A stretch of 64,000 nucleotides of DNA from positions 6,468,058 through 6,532,057 of the forward strand of contig JAJLRJ010000007.1 in the NCBI GenBank assembly GCA_024195265.1. Direction: 5' to 3'. Positions 12,534 through 23,900 of the stretch are shown here, in pieces. The first letter of the stretch is position 1, and each line of letters opens with the position of its first letter. The notes under the pieces are model-generated. The model did no database searches. It was not told the origin of the DNA and saw only the letters and a program-made list of their open reading frames with translations. Source of the stretch: Dendrophyllia cribrosa (taxonomy: Eukaryota > Cnidaria > Anthozoa > Scleractinia > Dendrophylliidae). The translations under genes and the position numbers were made by a program.

Positions 12534-13127
12534 GATCGCGGGTGACACCTTAATTCTTATCTGCATGCATTTATGTACAAAGTGCAACGATCAAATAAGA
12601 CGATAACCGAAATATGCATAAGTAGCTTTATTACCAAACATTTTATTATTTACCAAACAAATTGTGATTAGCTTGTAATTCAGTTCTCTGAACTGCAAAA
12701 GGCTGAATTAAGCCACATTTAGTAAATCATGTGCTGCTATTACCAATGAATTAACCACAATAGCCCAATTTCGATATATTAAAATTAACTTTAATCAATA
12801 GACAATACTATGAGGCAATAAACCATAACCTCGTTGTTACGGGGCTTTTTGTGCTGTTGGGGTACTCGCTTGCTTGGGCCCACGTACACAGAGATGGAAC
12901 CAAAGTTTTAGTCAGTGTTTAATCTTGATCTGCTTTCTACGACTACAGCTTACAGACTACAGTGAGTTCGTTCTCGTAAAACAGACGCTAAAGCAACAAT
13001 GCCTCGTGTCCGTAGCTGGACTGTCATTGGTCGATTTACACATTCTTTAGAAACTAGCGCAATGCTTTGAGGGCCTCGGCCGGTCTTTGATACGCAGAAG
13101 CCGCGAGTCATTTTTTATAACAACGTT
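12534..13127. other. no gene seen in loop of the Foldback-like element
   Basis: AT-rich sequence. CCAATTTCGATATAT near 12768 matches an end word of the MITE at 44903, so a remnant of that family may lie here. No exon or RNA gene could be supported. Confidence 0.45.
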
Positions 13128-13525
13128 ATAGGTGGTTTGCAACCAATCTCTAGAGACTTATACCCCATTCACACCAACGCTTAAACATGTTTAAATGTTG
13201 TTTAGTTTAAAACAGGTTTAGAAAAATACCTCCTAACCTCCCGTAATATTTGGAGTGAAATCTTTACTAAAAGAAACTTTATTGACTTTATTACCATTCC
13301 AGGTAGTTTGAGTCAAATACATTTCAAAACGTTCAAGATAGAGGCTAAAACGTAGTTAAACTAAACAACATTTAAACATGTTTAACCGTTGGTGTGAATG
13401 GGGCAATAGATAACAATATTGAAACAAACAAATGCTGGTGGACGAACAAAAGGAGCTAATGAGAGAACTATTGTTTATGTCCACCAGCATGGCGGCGATG
13501 ACGTAACATGAAAACCACCTATTGC
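13128..13525. mobile_element. MITE (ATAGGTGGTTT ends) split by a second MITE
   Basis: TATAGGTGGTTTGCAA near 13128 pairs with GAAAACCACCTATTGCAA ending near 13525. An uninterrupted relative at 37761-37872 shows the expected body. In this copy an element with ends CCCCATTCACACCAACG and CGTTGGTGTGAATGGGG (about 13162-13406, arms ~47 bp including TTAAACATGTTTAAATGTTG) is inserted in the middle. Nesting shows the inner element arrived later. Confidence 0.7.
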
Positions 13526-13532
13526 AATTAGG

Positions 13533-14146
13533 TGTAACAAAATTTCAATTTGCAAGGAAAAGCGAAATTAATTCACGTTAATTAATTCGCATATTCGCTG
13601 GCTCCAAGTGTAAGACGGCCAAAACGGTCGACGAGAGAAACCACAGATTCGAGTGTAAGATTTACGAGTTTATTACAAATCCACAAACAAGCCAAATAAT
13701 ACAAAACGGGAACGAGTAACACAAGGGTTATTGAGAATTAAGCATCTGAACTTAGGACGTCTGCTTGAGAACTGAACTTGCTCTTGTTGTTGTTGCACAG
13801 ACTAACCAACTAAACCAACTAAATCCACTGAGCAAAGGTAGCCAATTTATAATATATTTCAGGAAACTATAAACTTAACTCTAAACCAAATAAGGTTAGA
13901 GAGTGAATTTGTAGCCCACAAATACAGGATTTACCTAAGGGAACTAAGTGTTTACTACTCCTACACAACGGGAATTAGGTACAAGAAATGTGTGGGAATA
14001 ATATAACAAAATGATAGCAAAACAAGGTGTGAAAGGACACTTAGTAATTTAGGAAAATAACTGAATAACGACTAACAAGAATCCTTGGGAGTAATTTGGA
14101 ATAATTTGAATGAAAACTAAACAAGACAAAATGTGACCTGGTCACA
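13533..14146 (-). repeat. 3' LTR of the Gypsy element
   Basis: In element orientation it begins TGTGACCAGGTCACA directly after a purine tract and is judged to end ...GTTACA (plus strand TGTAAC at 13533), so it has TG...CA-type ends over 614 bp. An AATAAA polyadenylation signal lies in the minus strand near 13668-13675. No second LTR exists in the window, so the outer boundary is inferred from the terminal motif alone. Confidence 0.65.
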
Positions 14147-14165
14147 CTCCTCCCTGCTTTTGCTT
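14147..14165 (-). promoter_or_regulatory. polypurine tract (plus-strand primer site)
   Basis: AAGCAAAAGCAGGGAGGAG on the minus strand lies immediately before the LTR start TGTGACC. Position and composition are those expected of the primer for plus-strand DNA synthesis in LTR retrotransposons. Confidence 0.8.
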
Positions 14166-14223
14166 GCCATGTCCTCATGCGAGCTAAACAAAATCAATAA
14201 AACTATAAAACTAAACATAAAAA

Positions 14224-17200
14224 TTACTTAAATGAAGCCCTAGGCTGATTATAAGGGTTGCTATGTTGTCCTTTGTTAAGCCTGGCAGAACGACGCAGTA
14301 TTGGTCCGTCTGGCTCTGCGACTGGTAATGGTACGGGCACTTGTGGGGCATCAAATGCAATCTCAATATCGTCAGCATCGTCTGAGGAGTCATCAGAGGT
14401 TTCAGAGGGGACTCTTCGCAAGGGTACTCGGCTCCGTCTGTGATTAGGGGGTTGCACCTGTAGGGGCCTTGGTTTGGGGCACACTTGAAGTTCTGAGCGG
14501 TTGACAGTTCTGCTTGGGCCATGACCATCAGCTGGTTCAATTTCGTAAACATTGTCACGACGATTAACAACCTTGTAGACCTTAGAGTTCCATCTGTCTT
14601 GGATCTTAGCTCTCCCCTGTGGGTGGCTTCGGGTGAAAACTCTCTCTCCAATGGGAATCTCGTCAGGCTTTACTTGTCGGCGGCGATCAAACTGCTGTTT
14701 CCGGAAGTTAGCTTCAGCCCTCAGTTTTCTCTGAGCTTGCTGGTGAGCATCACGTAAGCGATTCTGATGCTGGGTTAGCCATTCTCCATTATCAGTTGGT
14801 GGGTCATCTTGGTCAGAGGGAGGCAAAAGATCAACAGGTAGCCTTGGATCGGTTGCAAATAAGAGGTAATGAGGAGAGTAACCTGTGGAGAAATGTGGTG
14901 TTGCATTGTATGCATAACACAGTTCCTTAAGGTGCTCAGGCCACTTCCTCTTCTTCTCAGCTGGAAGGCTACGTAGGAGGTCATGCAGGGTACGGTTAAA
15001 GCGTTCACATTGGCCGTTTCCTTGGGGATGGTAGGGTGTGCTTCTAGACTTCTTGATATCATACATCTGACAAAGCTCTTGCACAACTTCTGCTTCGAAA
15101 CATCTGCCCTGATCAGAGTGGATCCGCTTGGGGACACCATACACCAGGAACCAGTCACGAACTAAGGTTTTGACGACGGTGCTCGCTCGCTGGTCTCTGG
15201 TTGATACTGCGACAGTGAACTTGGTAAATACATCAGTAAGTACCAGGACATTTTCTCTGCCATCTGATGCAGGCTCAAGCTGGGTGAAGTCCATGGCTAG
15301 TACTTCCAGGGGCTTTGTAGCGACGATACTCGTCATTGGTGTCTTGACAGGCAGGTAGGGTCCCTTTGCTACGACGCAACGCTCGCATTCCGACAGGTAC
15401 TGTTTGACGTGGTTGTGCAGTCCAGGCCACCAGCAGCGTTCACGAACCAACTGTTCTGTTCGCTCTAGTCCCTGATGACCACACTGGTCATGAACACGAT
15501 TGAGGAACTCCCCACGGATACTGTCAGGCAGGATTAGCTGCAGGTGCTGGTTGCCATGGTTGTCAGAGTTGCTGCGGTAGAGTACGCCCTTCTTCTCTAT
15601 GATACGGTCCCACTGGTTAAGAAGTTGTTTCGCCTCACGAGACTCAGCTCTTCTCTCACGTGGTGAGGGCTTGCAACCAATGGTGCGGTAATGGATCATA
15701 CGCTTTACGGTGGTATCTGCATTCTGCAATCTGGCCAACTGCTTTAAATTCCAGGAAGGTAATGGGCCTGTGCTGTACGTTTGGGGAGGGTCTACTGTTA
15801 ACTGCTCAACTGCTGCGGTAGGGTTCTCTGCCAGGAACACTGCTGACTGGAGTAGTTGCTCCCTTACAGATTCAGGTACGGCAGTAGTGCTAAGGGATGA
15901 AGCCAGAATTACTTCTACTTGGTCAATGTCACACTCTTCATTTTCCGGCCGGTCGAGGCGGCTGAGTGCGTCAGCATTGGCATTCTGCTTTCCAGCACGG
16001 CACTTTATGTTGAAATTGAAGTTAGCTAGTTCGGACACCCATCGCTGCTCAACGGCCTTAAGCTTACTCTTCAACTGCAGGTATGTGAGAGGGTTATTGT
16101 CGGTCATTACTGTAAAGGTGGAGGAGATCAGGTACTCACGGAACTTTTCTGATACGGCCCACTTGAGAGCTAGGAGTTCCAATTTTCTGGAAGAGTAGTT
16201 CTCCATTTTCCTCTCAGCTCCTCTGACGGCACGACTAGCGTAGGCTATTGGCCTGATTCTACCATCTTGTTCCTGCGACACCACCGCTCCTAGACCATCA
16301 TTAGAGGCATCTACTTCGACAATGAAAGGCTTTGTGTAGATAGGGTAAGCTAACACTGGTGGGCTGGTCAGAGCTTGTTTAAGGCTATCGAATGCTTTCT
16401 GGCACTCCTGGTTCCAATCACCTCCAACAGACTTGCTTCTCTGCTTCCCATGCTTGCCACCTTCGTACAGCTTGGAGACCAACTCGTGTAGGGGTCTTGC
16501 CAGTTGCGCAAAGTGTGGGACAAATCTTCGGTAGTATGAGGCGAAGCCAAGGAAGGATCTCAGGTCTTTGAGGGTTCTGGGTTGTGGCCAGTTTGTTACT
16601 ACTTCTGTCTTAACAGGGTCGGTGGCGACACCGTCAGCAGACACTACATGTCCAAGGTACGTCACCTTCGGCCGGAAGAACTGACATTTCTTAGCCTCGA
16701 TCTTCAGTCCATGCTATCGCAGCCTACGGAACACCATCTCCAGGCGCTGCAGTTGGGTCTTGATGTCTTGACTGAAGACAATGATGTCGTCCAGATAGAC
16801 AATCAGAACTTCCAGTAACTCATCACTGAAAATGGTCTGCATAACACGCTGAAAGGTGGCAGGGGCACCTCCGAGACCGAACGGCATTCGGTTGTACTCG
16901 AACAGTCCAAAGGGCGTGGTGAAAGCTGTCTTGTGCCGGTCTGCGGGGTCAACTTCTACCTGGTTGTAGGCGGAGGCCAGATCAATGGTGGAGAAGTACT
17001 TGGCACCTCCTAAGACATCCAGGCTCTCATCTATCCTAAGAAGAGGGTAAGCATCACGCTTGACTTTGGAATTGAGCTGAGGATAGTCCACGCACATGCG
17101 CAGCGCACCACTTTTCTTCCGGACAAGTACAATTGGGGATGCATGGTTGCTCTGGCTTAGCTTGATAACACCCTTATCTAACAGATCTTGTAAATGCTCC

Positions 17201-17460
17201 TTCACCTCAGCCAGCTGGTTTGGAGGGATCCGTCTGTGACGCTGATTCACAGGGATGTCATCAGATGTTGGTATCTTGTGCTGAATGGTGGTGGTTCTTC
17301 CAAGGCTATCTCCTTCACGAGCAAACACATCTGCATAAGTGGTGAAGATTCGCAACGCCTCTTGCTTTTCAGCTGGGGTCCCGGGGAAATCTGTCAGGTT
17401 TATTTCAGCAGGGAGATCTTGCTTGCTCTGGGGGGTTGCAGGTTTTCCAGGCTCCGGTGA
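14224..17460 (-). pseudogene. pol: Gypsy pol: reverse transcriptase, RNase H and integrase, one internal stop
   Basis: The RT part (17355-16717) shows the palm motif YLDDIIVFS and the upstream MPFGLGGAPATFQ block. A TAG stop at 16714-16716 interrupts the same frame between the RT fingers/palm and the rest. Downstream, the 813-codon frame (from 16665) carries the RNase H motifs EVDASNDGLGA, a conserved Glu in KLELLALKW, and TDNNPLTYL. The integrase follows with an HHCC zinc site (His-x-His, then Cys-x2-Cys in SECERC) and a catalytic core with Asp in AMDFTQ, Asp in HSDQG and Glu in GQCERFN. A basic tail follows; no chromodomain is evident. The product would make and insert element DNA. The single stop makes this copy non-functional unless suppressed. 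Confidence 0.92.
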
Positions 17461-18304
17461 TCAGGAAGGCTTCTGGTCCTCTGCTCCCAGAAGGCAGGAC
17501 ACTATCACCTCGTTGCTGCGCACATCAAACTCCAGCTGATCTCCACTGTTCACCTTTGCTGCACCACGTACCGTTCCAAGGCGTGTTCGAGGCTTTCGCC
17601 ATACATCCTTTGGGGAGGGGTTCACGACTTGGATCAGGAAGCACATCTTAGCGCCATTAACCAGGGTATTCGCTACCTGAATGTTTCCTGGTACTGGTAC
17701 ACTGAGGGGTTCCACCAGTGACCACAGGCGGGACCATGCAGTGACAGCTACACTTGCTACTGAGTTTGGGGGCACCAGCACTGGGTACTTTCCAGCGACT
17801 CGGACAAAGCCAGAGGTACAGGTTCCTGCAGTCCTTGGCTCAGCAGTGGTCCTTTGCTGGAGCAGGCCACCAAACTTGGGGATTTGCGCCAGTACATTAG
17901 TTCCAAGGAGCCCAGGCACCTCTCGTCTCTGCTTGACAGTGGCAGGGGTGTCTTTTAAGACTAGTACTCCACAGCCGGGTACGTTCACCCCATCAACCTC
18001 TACGTCTAGTTCAAGGTACCCCAGGTACGGAATCTCAAGCCCATTAGCAGCCCGGGTTAGCAGCACGCAGGGTAAGCATTCGCCCGTCTTGTCTCATGCG
18101 CCCGCAGGTTGGCTGGAGTTTCTTTTTATAGAATTCTTCCGTCACGAAGGACACCATTGACCCAGAGTCCACCACACACAGCACGTCAACACCAGCAAGC
18201 CTTGCTTGAACCGTTGGGGTACCACCAACCATGTGTATTGGCGTGCATTCGTCTTTTGGTAGAGGTTTAGAGCCACTATTCCCCTCCTCCACGGCATGGC
18301 TCAC
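17461..18304 (-). pseudogene. Gypsy protease region, frameshifted and stop-terminated
   Basis: The segment 18304-18044 holds the aspartic protease active site as VVDSGSMVSF (DSG instead of the commoner DTG). The coding then shifts frame at about 18045-18066, where CCCGGGCTGCTAA looks like a 13-bp insertion beside a repeated GCTGCTAA. The second half (to 17464) carries GLLGTNVL, matching the protease flap-distal ILGxDxL-like motif. A TGA at 17461-17463 separates it from RT in the same frame. Its start overlaps the end of gag by a few bases, consistent with normal gag-pol frameshifting in this family. Confidence 0.8.
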
Positions 18305-18656
18305 TGCCGTGGAGTCTTCTCGTTTAACGCTGGCGGCTGGAAGTTCTGTCGGTTGTTTGTCTTTCCGCCAACTCCTCGTTGGTTTCTTCCATTGCTAGCA
18401 GGGCAGTCTCTCTGAAAATGACTGGTTGAACCGCACCCAAAACAGCCGGGTTGCCGTAGTGAGCATTGTTGACCGTATGACATAAGCTGCGCAATGGTTT
18501 TCTTTTGTTTGTCAAGAGCTGACTGTTGGCTCCTGATATGGTCAGCCAGTAATTTCTGCTGCTTTTGGAGGTTCAAAGCTAGGAGTTTTTGGCCGGCAAC
18601 AATTTCGTTTACAACCGACTGCAAGTTCACTGACCCCTTCACTGCTTCACATGTAG
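18301..18656 (-). pseudogene. gag: Gypsy gag, C-terminal part with CCHC zinc knuckle
   Basis: The frame encodes a Gln/Lys-rich helical segment followed by CFGCGSTSHFQRDCP, a CX2CX4HX4C zinc knuckle that binds RNA in nucleocapsids. Upstream, the frame runs open to about 18656 and is then replaced by satellite repeat, so the gag N-terminus (matrix/capsid) is absent. No in-frame ATG start remains; the first start-like codon (GTG 18642) is only the edge of the surviving frame. Confidence 0.85.
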
Positions 18657-21600
18657 GCTAGTGATGTTGGATGATGTCTAGTTACGTTAGATGATGCCTA
18701 GTGATGCTGTATGATGCCTAGTGATGTTTGATGATGTCTAGTTACGTTAGATGATGCCTAGTGATGCTGGATGATGCCTAGTGATGTTGGATGATGTCTG
18801 GTTACGTTCGATGATGCCTAGTGATGCTGCATGATGCCTAGTGATGTTGGATGATGTCTAGTTACGTTAGATGATGCCTAGTAATGCTGTATGATGCCTA
18901 GTGATGTTGGATGATGTATAGTTACGTTAGATGATGCCTAGTGATGCTGTATGATGCCTAGTGATGTTGGATAATGTCTAGTTACGTTAGATGATGCCTA
19001 GTGATGCTGTATGATGCCTAGTGATGTTGGATAATGTCTAGTTACGTTAGATGATGCCTAGTGATGCTGTATGATGCCTAGTGATGTTGGATGATGTCTA
19101 GTTACGTTAGATGATGCCTAGTGATGCTGTATGATGCCTAGTGATGTTGGATGATGTCTAGTTACGTTAGATGATGCCTAGTGATGCTGTATGATGCATA
19201 GTGATGTTGGATGATGTCTAGTTACGTTAGATGATGCCTAGTGATGCTGTATTATGCCTAGTGATGTTGGATAATGTCTAGTGATGTTGGATGATGTCTA
19301 GTTACGTTAGATGATGCCTAGTGATGCTGTATGATGCCTAGTGATGTTGGATGATGTCTAGTTACGTTAGATGATGCCTAGTGATGCTGTATGATGCCTA
19401 GTGATGTTGGATGATGTCTAGTTACGTTAGATGATGCCTAGTGATGCTGTATGATGCCTAGTGATGTTGGATGATGTCTAGTTACGTTAGATGATGCCTA
19501 GTGATGCTGTATGATGCCTAGTGATGTTGGATGATGTCTAGTTACGTTAGATGATGCCTAGTGATGCTGTATGATGCCTAGTGATGTTGGATGATGTCTA
19601 GTTACGTTAGATGATGCTTAGTGATGCTGTATGATGCCTAGTGATGTTGGATGATGTCTAGTCACGTTAGATGATGCCTAGTGATGCTGTATGATGCCTA
19701 GTGATGTTGGATGATGTCTAGTTACGTTAGATGATGCCTAGTGATGCTGTATGATGCATAGTGATGTTGGATGATGTCTAGTTACGTTAGATGATGCCTA
19801 GTGATGCTGTATTATGCCTAGTGATGTTGGATAATGTCTAGTGATGTTAGATGATGTCTAGTTACGTTAGATGATGCCTAGTGATGCTGTATTATGCCTA
19901 GTGATGTTGGATGATGTCTAGTTACGTTAGATGATGCCTAGTGATGCTGCATGATGCCTAGTGATGTTGGATGATGTCTAGTTACGTTAGATGATGCCTA
20001 GTGATGCTGTATGATGTCTAGTGATGTTGGATGATGTCTAGTTACGTTAGATGATGCCTAGTGATGCTGTATGATGCCTAGTGATGTAGGATGATGTCTA
20101 GTTACGTTAGATGATGCCTAGTGATGCTGTATGATGCATAGTGATGTTGGATGATGTCTAGTTACGTTAGATGATGCCTAGTGATGCTGTATGATGTCTA
20201 GTGATGTTGGATGATGTCTAGTTACGTTAGATGATGCCTAGTGATGCTGTATGATGCCTAGTGATGTTGGATGATGTCTAGTTACGTTAGATGATGCCTA
20301 GTGATGCTGTATGATGCCTAGTGATGTTGGATGATGTCTAGTTACGTTAGATGATGCCTTGTGATGCTGTATGATGCCTAGTGATGTTGGATGATGTCTA
20401 GTTACGTTAGATGATGCCTAGTGATGCTGTATGATGCCTAGTAATGTTGGATGATGTCTAGTTACGTTAGATGATGCCTAGTGATGTTGGATGATGTCTA
20501 GTTACGTTAGATGATGCCTAGTGATGCTGTATGATGCCTAGTGATGTTGGATGATGTCTAGTTACGTTAGATGATGCCTAGTGATGCTGTATGATGCCTA
20601 GTGATGTTGGATGATGTCTAGTTACGTTAGATGATGCCTAGTGATGCTGTATGATGCCTAGTGATGTTGGATGATGTCTAGTTACGTTAGATGATGCCTA
20701 GTGATGCTGTATTATGCCTAGTGATGGTGGATAATGTCTAGTTACGTTAGATGATGCCTAGTGATGCTGTATGATGCCTAGTGATGTTGGATGATGTCTA
20801 GTTACGTTAGATGATGCCTAGTGATGCTGTATGATGCCTAGTGATGTTGGATGATGTCTAGTTACGTTAGATGATGCCTAGTGATGCTGTATGATGCCTA
20901 GTGATGTTGGATGATGTCTAGTTACGTTAGATGATGCCTAGTGATGCTGTATGATGCCTAGTGATGTTGGATGATGTCTAGTTACGTTAGATGATGCCTA
21001 GTGATGCTGTATGATGCCTAGTGATGTTGGATGATGTCTAGTTACGTTAGATGATGCCTAGTGATGCTGTATGATGCCTAGTGATGTTGGATGATGTCTA
21101 GTTACGTTAGATGATGCCTAGTGATGCTGTATGATGCCTAGTGATGTTGGATGATGTCTAGTTACGTTGGATGATGCCTAGTGATGCTGTATGATGCCTA
21201 GTGATGTTGGATGATGTCTAGTTACGTTAGATGATGGCTAGTGATGCTGTATTATGCCTAGTGATGTTGGATAATGTCTAGTGATGTTAGATGATGTCTA
21301 GTTACGTTAGATGATGCCTAGTGATGCTGTATGATGCTTAGTGATGTTGGATGATGTCTAGTTACGTTAGATGATGCCTAGTGATGCTGTATGATGCCTA
21401 GTGATGTTGGATGATGTCTAGTTACGTTAGATGATGCCTAGTGATGCTGTATGATGCCTAGTGATGTTGGATGATGTCTAGTTACGTTAGATGATGCCTA
21501 GTGATGCTGTATGATGCCTAGTGATGTTGGATGATGTCTAGTTACGTTAGATGATGCCTAGTGATGCTGTATTATGCCTAGTGATGTTGGATAATGTCTA

Positions 21601-22166
21601 GTGATGTTAGATGATGTCTAGTTACGTTAGATGATGCCTAGTGATGCTGTATGATGCCTAGTGATGTTGGATGATGTCTAGTTACGTTAGATGATGCCTA
21701 GTGATGCTGTATTATGCCTAGTGATGTTGGATAATGTCTAGTGATGTTAGATGATGTCTAGTTACGTTAGATGATGCCTAGTGATGCTGTATGATGCCTA
21801 GTGATGTTGGATGATGTCTAGTTACGTTAGATGATGCCTAGTGATGCTGTATGATGACTAGTGATGTTGGATGATGTCTAGTTACGTTAGATGATGCCTA
21901 GTGATGCTGTATGATGCATAGTGATGTTGGATGATGTCTAGTTACGTTAGATGATGCCTAGTGATGCTGTATTATGCCTAGTGATGTTGGATAATGTCTA
22001 GTTACGTTAGATGATGTCTAGTTACGTTAGATGATGCCTAGTGATGCTGTATGATGCCTAGTGATGCTGTATGATGTCTAGCGACATTGGATGACGAATA
22101 GTGATGTTAGATGATGTCTAGCGACATTGGGTGACGTACAGTGATGTTGGATGACGTGTAGTTATG
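18657..22166 (-). repeat. satellite array, right arm (inverted relative to the left arm)
   Basis: About 3.5 kb of the same 20-bp monomers as 3838-9387, now as reverse complement (GCCTAGTGATGCTGTATGAT and relatives), again in 60-bp trimers with irregular expanded units. The outer edge (22060-22166) matches the outer edge of the left array almost base for base. The inner edge abuts gag with no divergent transition zone, unlike the left array, and the arm is about 2 kb shorter. Confidence 0.96.
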
Positions 22167-22246
22167 ATTGGTGATGGTTTAAGTGAAGATATTGTAGGTG
22201 ATTTTTCCTTTAGTGTACTGGAACACGAACTTACTACCACTAGTGC

Positions 22247-22412
22247 CCTGCCCAGTTTCTTTTGCGTTTGAAGGCGAAAACGGACGTGTTTCCTACAACA
22301 AGGCAGATGACCACAACCGCAAAAGAAGGGGCTGTCGGGATAAGAGATATTTGGCCAAATAAAACAGAGAACTAGGAACTAAGAGATGAAAGACAACCAC
22401 CTTTCTGGAACC

Positions 22413-22443
<31 letters not shown>

Positions 22444-23282
22444 ACCTCCCCACCTCACCTACATTCTGATGCACATGGGCTCCTGCAATAGTCCAATACT
22501 GAATAGGACCTCTTTCTAGGTGGGCAAGGTAAAGTCGCACACAAGCAACACAGGGCCCGCAGAGCAGTTTTTCAAGTGGGGGGGGGGGCTGCTCCACCTC
22601 TTCAGTTGAAGAGAGGGGGCAGACTCTAGAAAACTCTGTACTATTTATTTATTTTCACAGAAAGTGGGGGGCCCCTCCCCCTGCGCGGACCCTGCAACAG
22701 GTGGCCCACTCAACCGAGCTTAACCTGGTTTCCTTAGCATGAAGCAACTAGGAGTATTGCTACTCCCCCGTGGATGGGATGCTAGTCCATTGCAGCATTT
22801 TGTCATTTATTTCATCCACAGACTCAGAAGTTGGAACCACAGTATAATAAACAACACCACATGAAAGTCCTGTTCATGTGAATGTTCACACTTCAGGATT
22901 TCATCTAAACTAATGATGTTACCTTAAACAGAAAAAATGTGGAATCAAGGTTTAAATCGAAATGGGAAAATGCAAATTAAAACCAGTCTCAGTGGTAGTG
23001 AAGCCAAAATAACTTTAGGCCCTTTACGCCTTCAATTTCTGCCAACAAGGAATGGGCCTCCCTAGATACCACACTAAAAGTGGGACATTGTTGGTGGCTT
23101 ATAATTTTACTCTCATAATATTTGTGGCTCAAACATCACAGTTACTAGTCCCCTACCCTGGAGGGGGGGTTACTCCCTATAATGGGCTATAAGAGGATGA
23201 ACGTGAAATCTGCAAAGGACCGCAAACGATAATGCTGCTAACGGTATACGTAGGATCTGCAGAAGACCTAACCAGCCAAAAA
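22247..23282. other. no gene; C-tract and low-complexity DNA
   Basis: A C run of about 30 bases lies at 22411-22443 and a short G run near 22578. The sequence is otherwise AT-rich with no supported exon. Confidence 0.6.
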
Positions 23283-23524
23283 ATGAACAAACATACAATA
23301 AACTGCAGGGCTGATCTGACTACGTAAAGAAAGACTTTGCGAGACACCATCACGACAGAAACCGATAAAGTAGGATCGCAACCGTGGACAGCCGTTTCGT
23401 TGTTAGTTGCAATAACGAAACAGCTGTCCACGGTTGCGATCCTACTTTATCGGTTTCTGTCGTGATGGTGTCTCGCAAAGTCTTTTTTTACATAGTCAAA
23501 ACAGCCCTGCAGTTTATTGTATAT
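23283..23524. repeat. long near-perfect hairpin
   Basis: The arm at about 23283-23398 is mirrored at about 23413-23524 (for example GACTTTGCGAGACACCATCA against TGATGGTGTCTCGCAAAGTC), with a ~14-bp spacer containing GTTAGTTGCAATAAC. Pairing is near-perfect for the central ~90 bp and weaker outward. Short open frames on both strands here are products of the symmetry. Confidence 0.85.
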
Positions 23525-23900
23525 AAGGGGATGGTCTGCCTGAAAGGGGTACCTTTTTGGGGCTGGAGGTATATGAAAGGGTAGGGATTTCATGAGTTCA
23601 AGTATCTAAAAGGGTAGGGATTTCACAAAGAAGAGGAACGGGCAGCGAAAACACGAGTTGAAGTGTAAAAAAGGTAGGGAAAACTGCCATTTAAGTATTA
23701 TAAAAAAGGCCTTTCAAAATATATCAAACAGATGCACGTAAAGGCTATATGAAAGGGGTACCATTTTCAATGAAAGGTACCGGTATATGAAAGGGGTACC
23801 TTTTCTGTCAAAAACGGTATATGAAAGGGTAAGGGTTTGGACCTTGACGCGACGCATCCCCGTACAAAACTTCGTGGAGTACCCCCCTCCCGGTTCCCAA
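23525..23900. repeat. degenerate GGTATATGAAAGGGTA repeat
   Basis: The word TATATGAAAGGGTA or close variants recurs (near 23569, 23747, 23787 and 23818) with GGTACC in between, a loose tandem or dispersed repeat. It shares GGTACCTTTT-like words with the G-tract MITEs. The following stretch to 24257 shows nothing further. Confidence 0.5.

Larger units (their letters stand above)
13533..18656 (-). mobile_element. Ty3/Gypsy LTR retrotransposon, 5'-truncated and disabled
   Basis: On the minus strand the order is gag zinc knuckle, protease, reverse transcriptase, RNase H, integrase, polypurine tract, LTR. RT before integrase places it in Ty3/Gypsy. Only the 3' LTR is present. The 5' LTR, primer-binding site and most of gag are missing because the coding sequence runs directly into the satellite array at about 18657. 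Two in-frame stops and one frameshift disable it. The rest reads cleanly through several kilobases, so the insertion appears fairly recent. Confidence 0.93.
3768..22238. mobile_element. 18.5-kb Foldback-like element with satellite-bearing inverted termini
   Basis: The first ~150 bp (from GGTAGTAAGTTCGTGTTCCA) recur as the reverse complement at the right end, finishing ...GAACACGAACTTACTACC at 22238, with one mismatch seen in the first ~75 bp. Immediately outside lies a perfect 8-bp direct repeat ACTAGTGC (3760-3767 and 22239-22246). Inside each end is a kilobase-scale array of the same 20-bp repeat family, in opposite orientation. Unique end, then tandem subrepeats, then a loop is the layout known for Drosophila FB and Galileo elements. 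The 8-bp duplication fits the P, hAT or Merlin superfamilies, and no transposase is visible to decide. The loop (about 9388-18656) contains MITEs and a truncated Ty3/Gypsy element. Boundaries are directly seen; mobility of the whole unit is inferred. Confidence 0.8.

Noticed and set aside
14258..18160. Plus-strand open frames of 60-160 codons across the retrotransposon
   Set aside because: They are shadows of the minus-strand gag-pol frames and show no domain of their own.
22379..22597. 72-residue glycine-run protein on the minus strand
   Set aside because: The glycine run is a homopolymeric C tract; no other coding evidence exists.
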